Assembly: GCA_907164885.2 (NCBI GenBank)
Contig: OU015492.1
Span: 207,734,493-207,798,492 of the forward strand
Origin: Dolomedes plantarius
Taxonomy: Eukaryota; Arthropoda; Arachnida; Araneae; Dolomedidae
Length of the DNA: 64,000 nucleotides
Reading direction: 5' to 3'
Shown: in pieces, positions 12,880 to 26,092 of the stretch
Layout of the letters: each line of letters begins with the position of its first letter
Position numbering within the stretch: position 1 is the first letter of the stretch
Notes under the pieces: model-generated
Seen by the model: only the letters and a program-made list of their open reading frames with translations
Databases searched by the model: none
What the model was told of the DNA's origin: nothing
Position numbers and translations under genes: made by a program

Positions 12880-14770
12880 AAAAGTATGTTTTTGTAATGT
12901 CCACTATTTTTTAAGCACTTATATATTATGCGTAATGAGCTTTTGTGATATACTTCGAAAACTTTTTAAATCTAATGCATTTTTTAAAATCTAATACATG
13001 AATACTTAATATGTTACAATAAATGTAACGATTCTATTAGAGTAAATGATCCAAGAAAAACAAATTTTCTATACATTCTTATTAAATTAATTAAATATAT
13101 AACACCTACAATGAAATAAAAAATATTTTTATGCATCCTCTTTTATTTTTTAAGCAGTTTTATAGTTATTATGTGTGATGAATTTTTATGTTATATTTTG
13201 GAAACTACTTTTTTTTAAACTGATGCATAGATACTAAATTTATTACAATAAATGTAACTATTCGATTATTGTCAGTAATCCGGGATAACCAATTTTTCTA
13301 TACATTCTTATTAAATAAGTTAAATACATAAAAGCTTTAATGCAAAATTAAAGATAAAAATCATTAATGAATTAGCAATATATTATTCATATAACTTTTA
13401 CGAGTCATAAAGAGAGTGAACATACAGTTGAAGACAGCTGAATATTTTTATCTAATCTCTACTATTTTCAAGAACTTATAAATTATTTGGGACAAAATTT
13501 TGTTATATATTGGAAACTTTATTTTTTAAAATCTGACTCATGACTACTTAATATATTACAATAAATGTAATGATTCGACTGGAGTAAATAATTCAGGAAA
13601 AATAAATTTTCTGTAAATTCTTATTAAATTAATTAAATATACCTATAACAGCTATAATGTAATTTTAGATTTATGGCAATTGAAAAATATATTTATGCAT
13701 CCTCTACAATTTTTTAATCATTTATACATTTATTGTGTGTAAAGAATTTTTTTTTTTGGAAAATTTACTTTTTTAAAACTGATTCATGAATACTAAATAT
13801 ATTACAATAAATGTAACGGTTCGATTAAAGTAAGTAATTCAGGAAAACTAAATTTTCTATACATTCTCATTAAATTAGTTAAATACATAAAAGCTGTAAT
13901 GTGAAAATTAAACATCAAAGTCAAATAAATTAATAATATATTCATATAACTTCTACGAGTCATAAAAGAGAGTGAACATAATATTGAATATAGCTGAATA
14001 TTTTTCGTAGTCTCTACTATACTTTAAGAACGTATAAATTATATGAGTCAAATTTTTATTTTATATTTTGGAAACATTTTAAAAATATGTTGCATGAATA
14101 GTTAATATCTTACAATAAATGTAACGATTTCTAAAAATAAATTTTCTATACGCTCTCATCAAATTAATTTTATAAATAAAAGATATATTGCAATTATAGC
14201 TTTATAGCAATTTAAATTTTTTTTCATGCAATCTCTACTATTTTAATCCCTATATATTTACTATCTGTAATGAATTTTTATGTTATATTTTGGAAACTTC
14301 ACTTTTTTCAAAACTGTTGTATGTATACTAAATATATTTCAATAAATATACCGATTTGATTATAGTGTGTTGTATTAAACTCAAATTTTCAATACATCCC
14401 TATAAAATTATTTTGAATATATCAAAGCTGTATTGAAAAAGCTGTATTGAATCTAATCTTTAATATTTTTTAAGAACTAATAAAGTAATTGTAGCGAAAT
14501 TTTATGTTATACTTTGGAAACTCTGGATTTTAAATCTGATGCAGGAATACTTAATATATTATAATAAATGTAAAGATTAAATTATAGTGAGTGATCCAGG
14601 AAAATCAATTTTTTCATACATTCATATCAAATTAATTATATATACAAAAACTATATTGAAAAATTAAAGATCAAAGTTATTAACAAATGCACAATATTAT
14701 GCAAATATCTACTACGAGTGATGCAGAAAGTGAACGTATAGCTGAATAAAATAAACAAACTTCGAAATTC
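12880..14770 (+). repeat. Diverged tandem array with a ~545-bp dimeric unit
   Basis: The palindromic core TTACAATAAATGTAA, or a close variant, recurs at about 13014, 13244, 13556, 13803, 14110, 14337 and 14559. Spacing alternates at first between roughly 230-250 and 305-315 bp, giving a two-monomer period of about 542-554 bp; the last spacings are about 225. The longer monomer has extra sequence including TTTTACGAGTCATAAAGAGAGTGAACATA or similar in shorter form. Other shared blocks are TTTTCTATACATTCT(T/C)AT and TTTATGTTATATTTTGGAAAC. The copies are well diverged, so the array is old. Non-coding. Confidence 0.7.
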
Positions 14771-16026
14771 CAGTAAATTTTTTAAATTATAAAAACAATT
14801 TCATACTACTATAATTTCAGTGAATATTTTCTGTACTGATATAAGTTTTATATATATATTATTTCGTTTCTGCTTTTGTTGTCAAAAGTTGGTTGAAACT
14901 GAAAAAAAAATCATAGTGAAAAATGATTTGTAAAATTTTGCTTTCAATGTAGAAAACTATATTTTCCCAAAAAGCCATAAATATAACTTTCTACTTTATT
15001 TCTAATTTAAAAACGCGGTTTCAGAAGATTTATATATTTATGTAAAATATTTTTCCTCCCTCAAAGAGAAATCTACTAAACTAACAATTTTCGCAAGCAA
15101 TTTTCAATCTCAACCACGTCTATTTCTAGAATTTATGTTTTTGATTTCGACTGCTTTTGCTATATTTTGAACGATATTCGATATTATTTTATGAAGCTTT
15201 TTCTGATGTTTATTCCCAATAGATTGGGTAGACCAAATACTTTTGTTTGAATTCGGATGCTGAGTTTTAAATTGGGAAAACAAAATTCATAAGGGTATTT
15301 TCTTACAGATATAAAACTAGGAATTGTGCGGGCAATTTTAGAAAGGATAAATTTTTTGTTGAAAATCACATCATCGTTTAGGTCAATCCCTTTATGAATA
15401 TAAAGTTTGTTTTGTTTCATAATAAATATAAAAAAAAACGTATACTACGATAAAGAATGATACGGACAGTACTACAGAACAAAAAGGAAATTACGTATTA
15501 AATATTTACGAAACAATTTACCGTATAAACATTCAAGCAAAACAATTTTAAAACTGAAAACATAATACTTAAAAAATGATTATTTATATTTTTTAAAAAA
15601 TGTATTAAAATACAAATTAAAATAAAGTAAAATGTAAACAATAGAAATAAACAAAATCAAAATTCAAGCATAGACTGCTAAATCACTATAACATAAAACT
15701 TATCCTGCAAAGAAAACATTTTCAATAGAGGATAGTTGTTTTATGGTTCAGTTCCGGCACAGCTCCGGCACAGAATCTTGCCGTTGGTGCGTGGATGCCC
15801 AGAGTCCTTGATTTCTGTTTGTTTCTTGTCTATTTTAGTATTATTTTTATCTATCTATGTTGGATTATTTATTAATACAAATTAAAAGTTATATTTAATA
15901 TACAACCGCAAAAGTATATCTTTTAAAGTATCAAGGATATACTAACGAAATAATGACTTTCAAAGAGATTTTGGTCAAGGGGAGAAAAAATAATAAGTTT
16001 TTGCTTTTAACTTGCATATATATGAA
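14771..16026. other. AT-rich spacer, nothing recognised
   Basis: No coding motif. The 78-codon minus-strand frame at 15184-15420 has no recognisable family signature. Confidence 0.4.
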
Positions 16027-16709
16027 CTAGCTGAAAACCCGCGCTTCGCTACGGAGTACATTCAAATTAAATACAACGGTGAATGTATTCAATTAATTAA
16101 AAAAAATAAATATATATATATTTATAATAAATACGACGATCAATGTATACAATTGATGTAAAAAAAACATATTTATAAAAAAATCGTAGGGGATATTTTT
16201 ATAAACAAAATAAAGTCCAATCGTCTGCCGCATTAGCAAGAAAAAAATATTTTTTTGTCTATTTAGTTGTTACGCACGTGACGATAAATTTATTGAAAGT
16301 ACCAGAAAAAGAAATCACGTGATCGGCATTTAATAAATTAAATTCTAAAAATTAATCTTTAAAAATTCACCAAAAATCAGGAAATGGAGGTAAAAATTAA
16401 AAAAAAAATTCATTTTGAAGGAATTTTTATGATCTTTCTCGTGATATAAATTTTATAACCCTCAATGTATCATTTTAAATGCAAACGTAAAAAAAGTTTT
16501 AAAAACAGCTTAAATATTTAATTAAAAAAAATCTAAGAAGAATTTTTGAAAAATCTTTCTTAGTGCACCCCTACACTATTAGAAGAATCGCCATGCAAAA
16601 TTTCAGCCCTTTAGGTCCAGCGGTTTGGTCTGTGCGTTGTATGTCAGTCAGTCAGTGAATGAATGAATGAATGAATGAGTCAGTTACGGAACTGTTTTAT
16701 ATATATAGA
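16027..16709 (-). mobile_element. Helitron-like non-autonomous element, copy 1
   Basis: On the minus strand it begins TCTATATATATAAAACAG and ends GCGGGTTTTCAGCTAG. A 5' TC, a 3' CTAG, insertion between A (16026) and T (16710) and the lack of inverted ends or target duplication are Helitron features. Length 683 bp. No Rep/helicase sequence, so it would depend on an autonomous element. A (GACT)n-like run sits near the 5' end. A canonical strong 3' hairpin is not obvious; the segment CCGTAGCGAAGCGCGG can pair only partly. Confidence 0.65.
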
Positions 16710-18228
16710 TAGGAGACTGTTTTTAATGCGTTTATGAATTCAGACATAGGGTTAAAACTTGGGGTGATTTTTAATGAGTTATACTTAAGACATAAGAAAG
16801 TTAGCAGTGTATTGAATATGTAATTAGTTTAGACAAATAACTCAAACTGGGTCCGAAGTAATTTTATTTTATGTGAATAAAATTTATCTGAATAAAATTA
16901 TTCCGAATTTATTCACACCTGAATATGACGGATTAACTATAACGCGTAGCGTCAACATCTTTTCACAGGTTATGGGGATTTTCTGATAATTTTAATTTTG
17001 CGCTGACAAGGATGTTTTTATTTAGGCAACATAGATTAAGTAACAAGCCATTCGGGTTACATGTAAATAAAGCGTTGAATATAATATTCTTCATCGTATT
17101 TAGGAGAAACTTGTTTATATGAACAAATAATTCTTATATCTACAGCATGTTTAGATGATTAATAAACTTTTATAAATAATTAAACATTACCCATATTTTC
17201 ATCGGCTTATTTCCATGTTACGGAGAGTCGTTTATCAGAAAATAAAGTTGTTTTTTCTTTAAACAAACGTTTCCTCTAACAGTCAACGGTTGTCAGCGAT
17301 GAAATTTGAAACGAACCTCATATGTAAGAAATGAAAAAATTCTCTCACATTCAACTATAGGAACACAGAGTAACACGAGTGTAACAACTAAATATAGGCT
17401 CTGAAAAAGGGAAAGTTTAGATGAGTGATAGGATTTTAAATAAGAATTTCTAGCAGTGCCGGGAGAGTACAGTTCATAGAAGACTGCCACAAGTTTAAAT
17501 GACTACATAAAGGATATACATGGAATATGATAAAAAATCGAATAATAAAAACCTTAAAGAAATACAATTACGTATTTTTGACTCTTCAAAGCGTTGACTT
17601 ACATTAAATGTAACCTATAGCTTGTAGAAACCAAAGAGATAAATGTTGAAGAAAATGACCATAACGATACATACAAAGAATAATGTGGACCGAGAGCTAG
17701 ACACATGGAAAAACCCTTAAGGGAGGAGATACAATATCATTTGTATAAAATTACTTTAAATTTACAGAAATTCCACGTTTGGAATTATCTTTCTTTCAGC
17801 GTACTTACCAGCTGCCTTGCCGAGCTCTTAACATGGGCGATACTTAGGTCCAAGTCTGTCTCGTTCCCTGCAAGTGTATTTATATTTGCAATTGTGACTC
17901 AGCCCATGAGGGTGTACTCCGTAACATTCTGTCATCTACAGGCACTCTGAATTCTGTACCACTATTCATTATACTCGATGATTCTTTGCGAAGTGGGCTG
18001 GATCATCGCTCTTTGTCAGTCATTAGTTTATATTTAGAGAAATTCCGCATTTGGATTATCTTCCTTCCGTCAAACTTATTGGATATATATTGCTGAGGAA
18101 CCCATAACATGGGAACTCAAATATAAGGCTGCCTAGTTCACTAATCAGGTGTATATATTTTGCAAATGCGACCCGAGTTAAGTTTGATTTTTCCTTTCGT
18201 TTCAAAGCTTTTATGATTTGTAGAATAT
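16710..18228. other. AT-rich spacer with a diverged ~150-bp duplication
   Basis: Segments at about 17757-17905 and 18028-18178 share several phrases, such as GAAATTCC(A/G)C(G/A)TTTGGA and TTATCTT..CTT, then a later block with GCAA(A/T)TG(T)GAC. This is an old direct duplication about 270 bp apart. No gene recognised. Confidence 0.35.
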
Positions 18229-18893
18229 TGTTACGAATTTTGTAAATTAATGTATGTCTTTAGCTTAAATTACCGTGAAATTGTTATTCTGCTTGCAAAA
18301 TAATGCATTATTACCGTTTGTTCCATGTAAATATTCGTATTAGCTAAATTTCTGCTGTACCATGCATTTAAAATAGGGTTTTTTCGGTATCTCGCCAAAT
18401 TGGCAAGATATTAGCTTGTTGGCGACGTTTTTTGGTGACTAATTTTTTTTGCGCCAAGTTTGGCTAGATATCACCAAATTTAGCAACTTGGCGTCAAACT
18501 TGGCGACTTTTCCAAGCCTGATATTTTCTGGAACATTGTAGAAGTCCCCAGACTCTCGAGAAGCTGTGAATACAGCCCCAATTCAGAGTTCAGAGTTCAG
18601 ATTTCAGTTTTGAATTGTGCTTGGTGCTTGTCCAAAGCGCTGCTGTTAGCTGTGAGATTCTTTTCGGAGAATTGCTGAGATTTATGCCGCTATAAGTGCG
18701 ACTCCTTGCCGCGTCTTTTGTGTTGAGTTTTTCCGTACTTCTGTGATCTAGAGATTGTTTTGAAAGCACTGTAGTCAGTTTCTGACGATCTATAAGCTGT
18801 ATTATTTCGACTTCCTGTAAATAAATCTTTGTTTTTATTCTGTCTTATTCAAAGCCCATTCCATCGGCGAACCCGAACTGGGAGTACGTAACA
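18229..18893 (+). mobile_element. Probable solo LTR (gypsy-type ends)
   Basis: Bounded by TGTTACG at 18229 and CGTAACA at 18893, an inverted heptamer typical of LTR ends, 665 bp apart. A poly(A) signal AATAAA lies at about 18820 on the plus strand, fitting a plus-oriented LTR. No pol sequence flanks it on either side. The five bases outside (AATAT and ATTTT) do not match, so no intact target duplication supports it. Inside, at about 18395-18510, TTGGC and GCCAA pentamers are clustered. Confidence 0.55.
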
Positions 18894-20036
18894 ATTTTAT
18901 GTTATGGTCGTCAGGTTTACTGTACGAGATTACAGACACACAAATTCATTTAAATTATACATAGAAAGCATGACTGTTAAGCTACAAAGGTTTTTGATTG
19001 TAAATCTATATTTCTTTCTTTACAAATTAAAACAGAAGGATGCGAAATAATGTTTCTTTTGATAACTGTTACACCTCTTGCACGTCGCATGAACACGGTT
19101 TAGAGATTCCCATATTGTAACTACTGTTGCAGAATTGCGAAATACACTTTACAATGTAAATCTTTGATGTATATGAGGAAGTTAAGGTAAGATTTTGAAC
19201 AAAGCTAACACTTTCAAATACAATCCTCGCTTTTATCTCCTTTGTTCTCTTCCAAAGCTCGATGGATTTCTCACACCTCATTTTAAACTCGAGAGATTTA
19301 ACATTATTCTAGGTCATTATATACTATCTTCTAATGTTGTTTAGAAAATGTTCTCAAACCTGCATTATATTTATTAATATATTTTCTCCACATTGTTATT
19401 GCCTACTGGTATTGTTTATTGTATGTAATATTTAAGATGCAGAAAAATTGGATGAATCCAATAATAGTAATACATTCCCTCAAAAAGGGCATACATATCC
19501 GTGCACATACTTAGTACAACGTGCGTTACAAGTTAACTGCTTGCAGCTTGTGACATCTCAAGTCTTACAAACGGCAAATGCGTTGGGCAAAATGTTTGTT
19601 GAAAACGCATGGATTACTAAACTTTGTATAGAAATACAATACTGTATGATTGTATTATTGCAAAGTTAAGTTAATTTTGGTCCACCTGTTAAACGAATTG
19701 AACTGACACCCGTATACCGGCCAGCATTTTACACTTACTTCATTGATGTAGCATAAAACGGTCTTATTAAAGAGAATTGAAATGTAAATTTTGCAAGTTA
19801 GCCACCAACGATAAACAATTACCAAAATCTGCATTAAAACGAGACTCTATCTATAATTCCCGACTTGAATCTTTGAGACTAAAATTTCAGATCGGTATGT
19901 CGCGATTGTTGAGCTGTACATTTCTTGCTTTCGTCTTTAGTGGAAAGAATAATATCGAATGTAGTGAAATCGATGAGTTCGCTGCTCAAAGTACTTTGCG
20001 AAAGTTTTCGACTTTGGTATGGTGTCTCGCAAACTG
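18894..20036. other. AT-rich spacer, nothing recognised
   Basis: Small open frames at 19069-19281 (minus), 19448-19669 and 19777-20037 (plus) have no recognisable motif and are not called. Confidence 0.4.
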
Positions 20037-20320
20037 AATTACTGTAAGGGAAAATATTGGTCTGATCAACGGCATGATAAGGGAAAATATTGGTTTAATG
20101 AACGGCATGATAGTGAATAAGTGATTAAAATATTAGTAGTGTAACTGAACAACTGTAAGGGAAGTGAAAGGGTAAGTGTAGTGAATAAGTGATTAAAATA
20201 TTAGTAGTAGTAACTGTAGTAAGGGAAAATATTGGTCTGATCAACGTCATGATAAGGGAAAATATTGGTTTAATCAACGGCATGATAGAGAATAAGTGAT
20301 TAAAATATTAGTAGTGTACT
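20037..20320 (+). repeat. Irregular short tandem repeat block
   Basis: AAGGGAAAATATTGGT followed by (C/T)TGATCAACG or TTAATGAACG occurs four times, and GAATAAGTGATTAAAATATT three times, within 285 bp. The order suggests duplication of a composite unit of about 175 bp followed by local rearrangement. Confidence 0.75.
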
Positions 20321-22479
20321 TATTAAAACAACGGCCCAAAATATCTCCGGGAAATTTTGCTTCATTCCTGTAATGGTTCTAGTTAATTTTAACGAAGTCA
20401 ATATAACAGAAGTGTGATTAATGATGTCATAATAAATATGATACGTAATTTTATCTATTACCACCCAATAAAGTAATGAGCAGAATATCTTAATTTTACA
20501 TGCATGTCACCAATATTCTATATTTATCGTAACAGACTCAGAATATAATAGTTTACTACAACGTCTAGTAATTTTGTGCTGCATTTCTTTATTAAAATTG
20601 CTATGTGTTAACTTTGAAATAGGTCCGCGGGGGAAAATTTGCAGTTAAAAACACTCTTCAATCTTCATAGAGAACATCGAAAATTTCTACTAATTCTTTC
20701 TGTGACTTACTGTTATCGCTATTCCAGCTTGAAGAAAGAACAAAACATATTTTCAACTTGTTTTTTTTTAAACACTCGGGATGGAAGGTATCATTTAATT
20801 CATTTTATTTGATATGTATACTCGCCTCTTTTTTTTCCCCAAACAGTGAAGAATAAAAGTGAAACGATATTACGAAAGTGGCAAGAAGAGTTATTTTCTT
20901 CACCACAGTCCAGGAACATTACAATCTATATACATTTAGAAAAATTGAGTTAGCTGATGATAATGGAAACTCCCTGTATCTATGAAAAATCTAAAGTGGA
21001 CAAATTGTGCTGTTTAGTAACAGTTTGAGGAAGAAATACAGACTGAATCAAAAATAAATAGTAAGCTGATTTTTTTCGACCGAATCAGTACGAAATCTAT
21101 ACATTGAGTTATTCGGAAGCAAATGTACATTGTGTTTGTTTTTGAAATTATTTTATATTTTCAGTATATGATGCATCTCTTCTGAGGACATTAAACAGTA
21201 CACATTTGGATATTTAGGTTACTTTATCATGGGAGTCTCCAATGGGAACCAAATTACGTCCTATGAGGGGTCAACACTGGGAAATCCATCGGTTTGTCCC
21301 AATATGGAACCGAATTCAAAAACTAAGAAACGTTATTCTAAAGTCTAAGTTCCACTCTACATAGACGCCTATTTCTGACATAAAATTATGTCTTTAAAAA
21401 CAACATGGCTTTTCCATATGGACTGCAGCATTTGAAATGAAAGGTTATACGCTTTAATAGAAACTTAATTCATAGAAGGTTATTTTCTGTAAGTGCTGGG
21501 GTGGTCTAATTTTCAGGAAGCTAGCTTTCAAGAGTGAGTTTTCTCAACTAGATCCCATCAAATGTCTGTTAAATATTGACCTAGAATTAATTTAATTTTA
21601 AACTTAAATCTGTAGCTTTTTAACATCCCATAAAATATTTTTAACTATTCCATACAAATACAAATTTTCTGTAATGAATTACTGATCTTTTGTTGAAATG
21701 CTGAAGGAATAAACAAAGTTTGAATTTTAATCTAAACAAGATGCTTACAATATTTTTGAGATTTTACCTGATGTTTATCAACTATACCATAGAAATATGA
21801 ATTGTAATAACTCCATAAAGATTCAGTATTGAAGCAGAGGGAATAATCAAACTTAAAACTTAAACTTTTATTGATATTTTATATTTGCAATATTTTTGAG
21901 ATATCAGTTATTATTTCGTAGCTACGTTCTAGAATGATTTGTTGTCATGGATATCTTAACGTTTGTTAGTAATATTGAATGATTAAATCGATTTCAAATT
22001 AAAAATAAAATACTGTGTATAATTTTTTTAGATCACATTTGATGTATTTTAGTTATGACATACATCGATATAATGAGATAAATATTTGTTGTAAATTACA
22101 TAGAACGTATTAAAATAAATAAAAATTTGAATTTTAAAAGTGTGTTAAGAAACTTTTTGAGATCCTATTTCACATTAAATTGCTATGTCATGTAGTGGTA
22201 TGTTGTAACAAAGTTCTTCCAATTTACTGTAAATATTGTAGGATTAAAGAAGTTCCGAACAGTAAATTAAATATCATGAGTAGATTATTACATAAAAATT
22301 TAAATACATATAAAAAATAAATAAAATATGATTTTTTTAATTCTTCCCAATATCACATTTGATTTTTTTCCCGTATATTTTATTGAATCTCTAAAACATT
22401 TGAGAGATTTCTGGAGGTTTAAATTAATTTCAATTTAACATACAAATTTAAATATTCTTTTTACAACTTTTTAAAGATA
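20321..22479. other. AT-rich spacer, nothing recognised
   Basis: No coding motif, tRNA-like box or terminal repeats recognised. Confidence 0.4.
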
Positions 22480-22579
22480 CAGTAGAATCTCGATCGATCG
22501 TTTTCGGATCCATCTTTTTCCCGCATTTATCGTTCATTTCAATCGGTCCCTTGAAAAACGATAGATCGAGATTCCACTG
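22480..22579. mobile_element. Palindromic 100-bp MITE with TA target duplication
   Basis: Starts CAGTAGAATCTCGATCGATC and ends with the near-complement GATCGAGATTCCACTG; TA flanks both sides (22478-22479 and 22580-22581). The inverted repeats span about 27 bp each. The end sequence resembles pogo/Tigger-type MITEs of the Tc1/mariner superfamily. No coding capacity. Confidence 0.75.
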
Positions 22580-23086
22580 TATATATTTTTAGGTATGCCA
22601 TAAAGATGTATGTTATAGTTAAACTCTACGCATTTGCTGTAAATATTGTAAAATTCGACAATTTTATAATTATATTCTAAGAACAGGATGTAATAAAATG
22701 AAGCCTGATTTGGTAGTACATACAAAGTTCGTAGTACAAAGAAGCATATGAAACAGCTTTTTTATTTACGGATTTTTTGAGTGAAATATTTTTCAGTGTA
22801 TAGAACCTTTCTTTTCTTATCATGAGTCATACATCCATTAAGTGCTATAAAATACGATTACATTCCTTTACATAAATTAGCGGTTAAATATATCGTGGTA
22901 ATTGAAGAGCTTTGATTGTACTAAAACATAATCAAGTATGGCAGGGACTTACACTCTTCGTAACTTGAAATAGCTTCAAACTCTTATTTTTAATTTGAAT
23001 ACTTATCAGTGATAAATGTTTTATTCATTGTTTTCCTATTATTTTTATACTGTGAAACTCTACGCCATTTATTATTACCATGTTTT
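22580..23086. other. AT-rich spacer, nothing recognised
   Basis: No feature recognised. Confidence 0.4.
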
Positions 23087-23498
23087 TATTATCTCGCTTT
23101 CTTGTTTGTTTGTTTGTTTGTGTGTTTGTCCGGTACAAATCTTGCAATCGATTTTTAACTAACTTCCCGACTAGCTAGACATTTGAAACTTTTAGAATAG
23201 CTCTGAACACGATGACAATGCATTATTTTAATACTTTTAGCCATCTTTAAGCAGAATTGAATCATTTTCAGTTTATTTTGTTTTGCAGACTGGTGCGGCC
23301 ATCTATCGGCCGGGACGGAAACGAAAAGTTAAACGTAAGTTAACTTTCAATTAACTTCATTTTCTTTCAAGTTGATGGGATAATTCATCAAAAAAACTTA
23401 AAAAGTATTTATTAATACATAGAATTGTCAAGTTTATATGATTCAAGAGAAATTTTAAAAACACGGTATATAAAAAGTTATTTTTATCTTGTAATTAT
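23087..23498 (+). repeat. Dispersed ~430-bp unit, copy A1
   Basis: Begins ACCATGTTTTTATTA, followed by CTCGCTTTCTTG and a TTTG run, then TCCGGTACAAATCTTGCAAT, CTATCGGCCGGGACGG near the middle, and ends ATCTTGTAATTAT. Five copies occur in the window (also 24054, 25786, 35023, 36818), with the same boundaries in the complete ones. It has an internal near-inverted pair (ACCATGTTTTTA at the start and TAAAAACACGGT about 30 bp before the end). Non-coding. Class unknown: MITE, SINE-like unit or arm of a foldback element. Confidence 0.75.
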
Positions 23499-24053
23499 AT
23501 TTCCTTTCTCCTCGTCTGCATGCTATAAATAGACATGTCATGAACATTGACAACCATAACTATTGTGTTGGTTAACCAGTACTCTAATGTTAAGTTTTTA
23601 TTTAATACTTCGTAAATTAATCAAGACAAATTACAACTTTCTTACTGTCTTTGCACTTGACGTGCACCATCAAATTACTTATACAACTTCCAAGGAACAT
23701 CAACTTGCTTGTAAACAATTATAGCAGCTCATTCTCTCATTCTCCTAGTCAGATGATCCAGGATTCGCAACTCAGGGGTAAAGCAGCAAAAGTAGCCAAA
23801 TTAAAAGCCAAATCTACGTTATTCCACAGAGTTCCGAGATCTGAGCTCTTTATCTCTTGAAGTACTCCTTTCAAATACTATGATGGTAGGGCATAAATAT
23901 CAGAAAATTAGGAAACATAAATTGCCATAAAGCTCAATCTAAATAGATATAAATAAAATAATAAGCTAATGTAGTCAAAGAAATCAAATTGTTTTATGAC
24001 ATTACAACCATTGCGCTATTTCTCTGCAGCCCATCTGTTGGCTACAATAAATA
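23499..24053. other. Spacer between inverted copies A1 and A2
   Basis: No motif recognised. It would be the loop of a 1.36-kb foldback structure if the two flanking copies form one element. Confidence 0.4.
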
Positions 24054-24445
24054 AATAATTACACTGTAAAAAGAACTTTTTATATACCATGTTTTTAAAT
24101 TTTCTGTTTAATCATATAAATTTGACAATTCTATGTATTAATAAATACTTTTTAAAAATTTTTTTGATGAATTATCCCATCAACTTGTAAAAAAAGAAAG
24201 TTAATTGGAAGTTAATTTGCGTTTAACTTTTCGTTCCCGTCCCGGCAGATAGATGGCTGCACCAGTCTATAAAGCAAAATTAACTGAAAATGAATTCAAA
24301 TCTGCTTAAAGATAGCTAAACGTATTAAAATAATGCATTGTCATCGTGTTCTGAGCTATTCGGGAAGTTAGTTAAAAATTGATTGCAAGATTTGTACTGG
24401 ACAAACACATACACAAGCAAGAAAGCGAGTTAATAAAAACATGGT
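24054..24445 (-). repeat. Dispersed ~430-bp unit, copy A2 (inverted)
   Basis: Reverse complement of A1: starts AATAATTACACTG and ends TTAATAAAAACATGGT. Shares the central block GATAGATGGCTGCACCAGTC. With A1 it makes a pair of about 400-bp inverted repeats. Confidence 0.75.
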
Positions 24446-25334
24446 ATAAATATACATCTTCATACTGACGACTAGCTTTGCATTAGTTTGATTTTAATGA
24501 TGGCCGAATACTTAGTTGCTACAAATGCACCAATATGGTAAACTTTAACCATGATATCATTTCTATACTGAAATGTTAAGAGATTTTATTGAAATCGAAT
24601 GTGATTGGGGCATTAAGGCTCAATTAAAAGATAACATCCTTTGAAAAACGTTCAGTTCGCGAGGTATTTAAGACAGAAGTGAAACAATAAAAGCCCGTTT
24701 TTCTGACCGTAAAACTTTGACTTTATTAACAAACTCTACACTAAAATTCAGGAATGAAAATCTTAATTAGAAATATTTTTGCCCTTGTAATTTTTTTATT
24801 CTCTCAACAAGTTCCGTAAGAAAATATAAAAAAAAACTTCTCTGTTCGCTCCTTTTTTCAGTATAACTTTTTATTATTATTATTTATTAAATGATAATAG
24901 TGGACCTAAAGAAATGATTAAATTAAGTACATGAAAATATAATTCTTTATATTATGACAAACTTAACACATTAAAAAAATATTTTTTATAATAAAAGAAT
25001 TTTTTCATGCCTTAAAAATATATTTTTTCTATCTCTCCTTTTTTCTCATGTAGTAGCCACAAATTTTTTTTAACCCATGGAATTTGACGAATTTTTTATC
25101 TTGAGGGAACATTAGACTTTAAGCCATGACCAAAGAATACAATGAAAAAAATTAAATCTTCTGATACGTATTATGCTTTATGGTATAATCATTTATTAAA
25201 GCCAAAAGGCTATTTAAATTTAAATAATTTTGAGAGGTAAGGTAACTTATTTAACAGCAGGAATTATGTTTTGTTTCTAACAATTCTGGAATAATACTCC
25301 TAGAATATAATTTTAGTCTTATCAATGTGTTAAC
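24446..25334. other. AT-rich spacer, nothing recognised
   Basis: Poly(A/T)-rich. No gene or repeat recognised. Confidence 0.4.
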
Positions 25335-25633
25335 TAACACCACATTTACACAGTCACGCTAGCGGCGAGTCGAATCACTTGGGTAAGTGCACGGCGAATG
25401 TGTAAACGGTGTGCTCGCTGTTTCTTCCCGCCAATCGTGATGCTCGCTTCGTTAGCGGTTTTCTGGCACAAGCAAGTCAAAGCGGAGAATGGCGACGGGA
25501 AGTTTTGCTCACAGCAAGAGGCGCGAATGTGAGAACGGTCACTCGTGGCGATGCAGGAACATGACGAATGTCTCGCGAATGTCATGCGGGTGACGAGGGG
25601 TGGCGCGAGCTCGAATGTGTAAATGCGGCATTA
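25335..25633. mobile_element. GC-rich 299-bp MITE with CATTTACACA ends
   Basis: Left end TAACACCACATTTACACAG and right end, reverse-complemented, TAATGCCGCATTTACACATT: inverted repeats of about 18 bp with four mismatches. The interior is far more GC-rich than the surroundings and contains several GCGAATG/CATTCGC-like phrases. The TAA/TTA at the tips could be a 3-bp target duplication of PIF/Harbinger type, but this is not certain. The open frame inside is not regarded as a gene. Confidence 0.6.
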
Positions 25634-25785
25634 GAGGATTTTGTTAATAACTGTTTATTCATAAGAAGTAACTTTCACTTGGTGTAGAAATTACCTTGAA
25701 AATTCTTCTGCATATCCAAATACATTAATCATTTGGTGTTTTGTTTAAAGATTATTTAATTACATCTTGTCCTGAATCAATTATT

Positions 25786-26092
25786 ACCCTGTTTTTATTA
25801 ACTCACTTTCTTGTTTGTTTGTTTGTTGGTTTTTGTGTGTGTGTTTGTCCGGTACAAGTCTTGCAATCAATTTTTAACTAACTTCCCGACTAGCTAGACA
25901 TTTGAAACTTCTAGAATAGCTGAGAACACAATGACAATGAATTATTTTAATACTTTTAGCCATCTTTAAGCAGACTTGTATTCGTTTTTAGTTAATTTTG
26001 CTTTGTAGACTGATGCAGTCCTCTATCGGCCGGGATGGGAATGAGAAGTTAAACGCAAGTTAACTTCCAATTGACTTCACTGTCTTTCAAGT
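25786..26092 (+). repeat. Dispersed ~430-bp unit, copy B (truncated)
   Basis: Begins ACCCTGTTTTTATTAACTC and follows the unit as far as the block GACTTCACTGTCTTTCAAGT, then changes abruptly into Tc1 transposase sequence at about 26093. The last ~120 bp of the unit are missing. No inverted partner lies nearby. Confidence 0.75.

Noticed and set aside
23087..24445. A single long foldback transposon
   Set aside because: Not fully excluded, but single copies of the arm and a copy inside another putative element suggest the ~430-bp unit moves alone; annotated as separate units.
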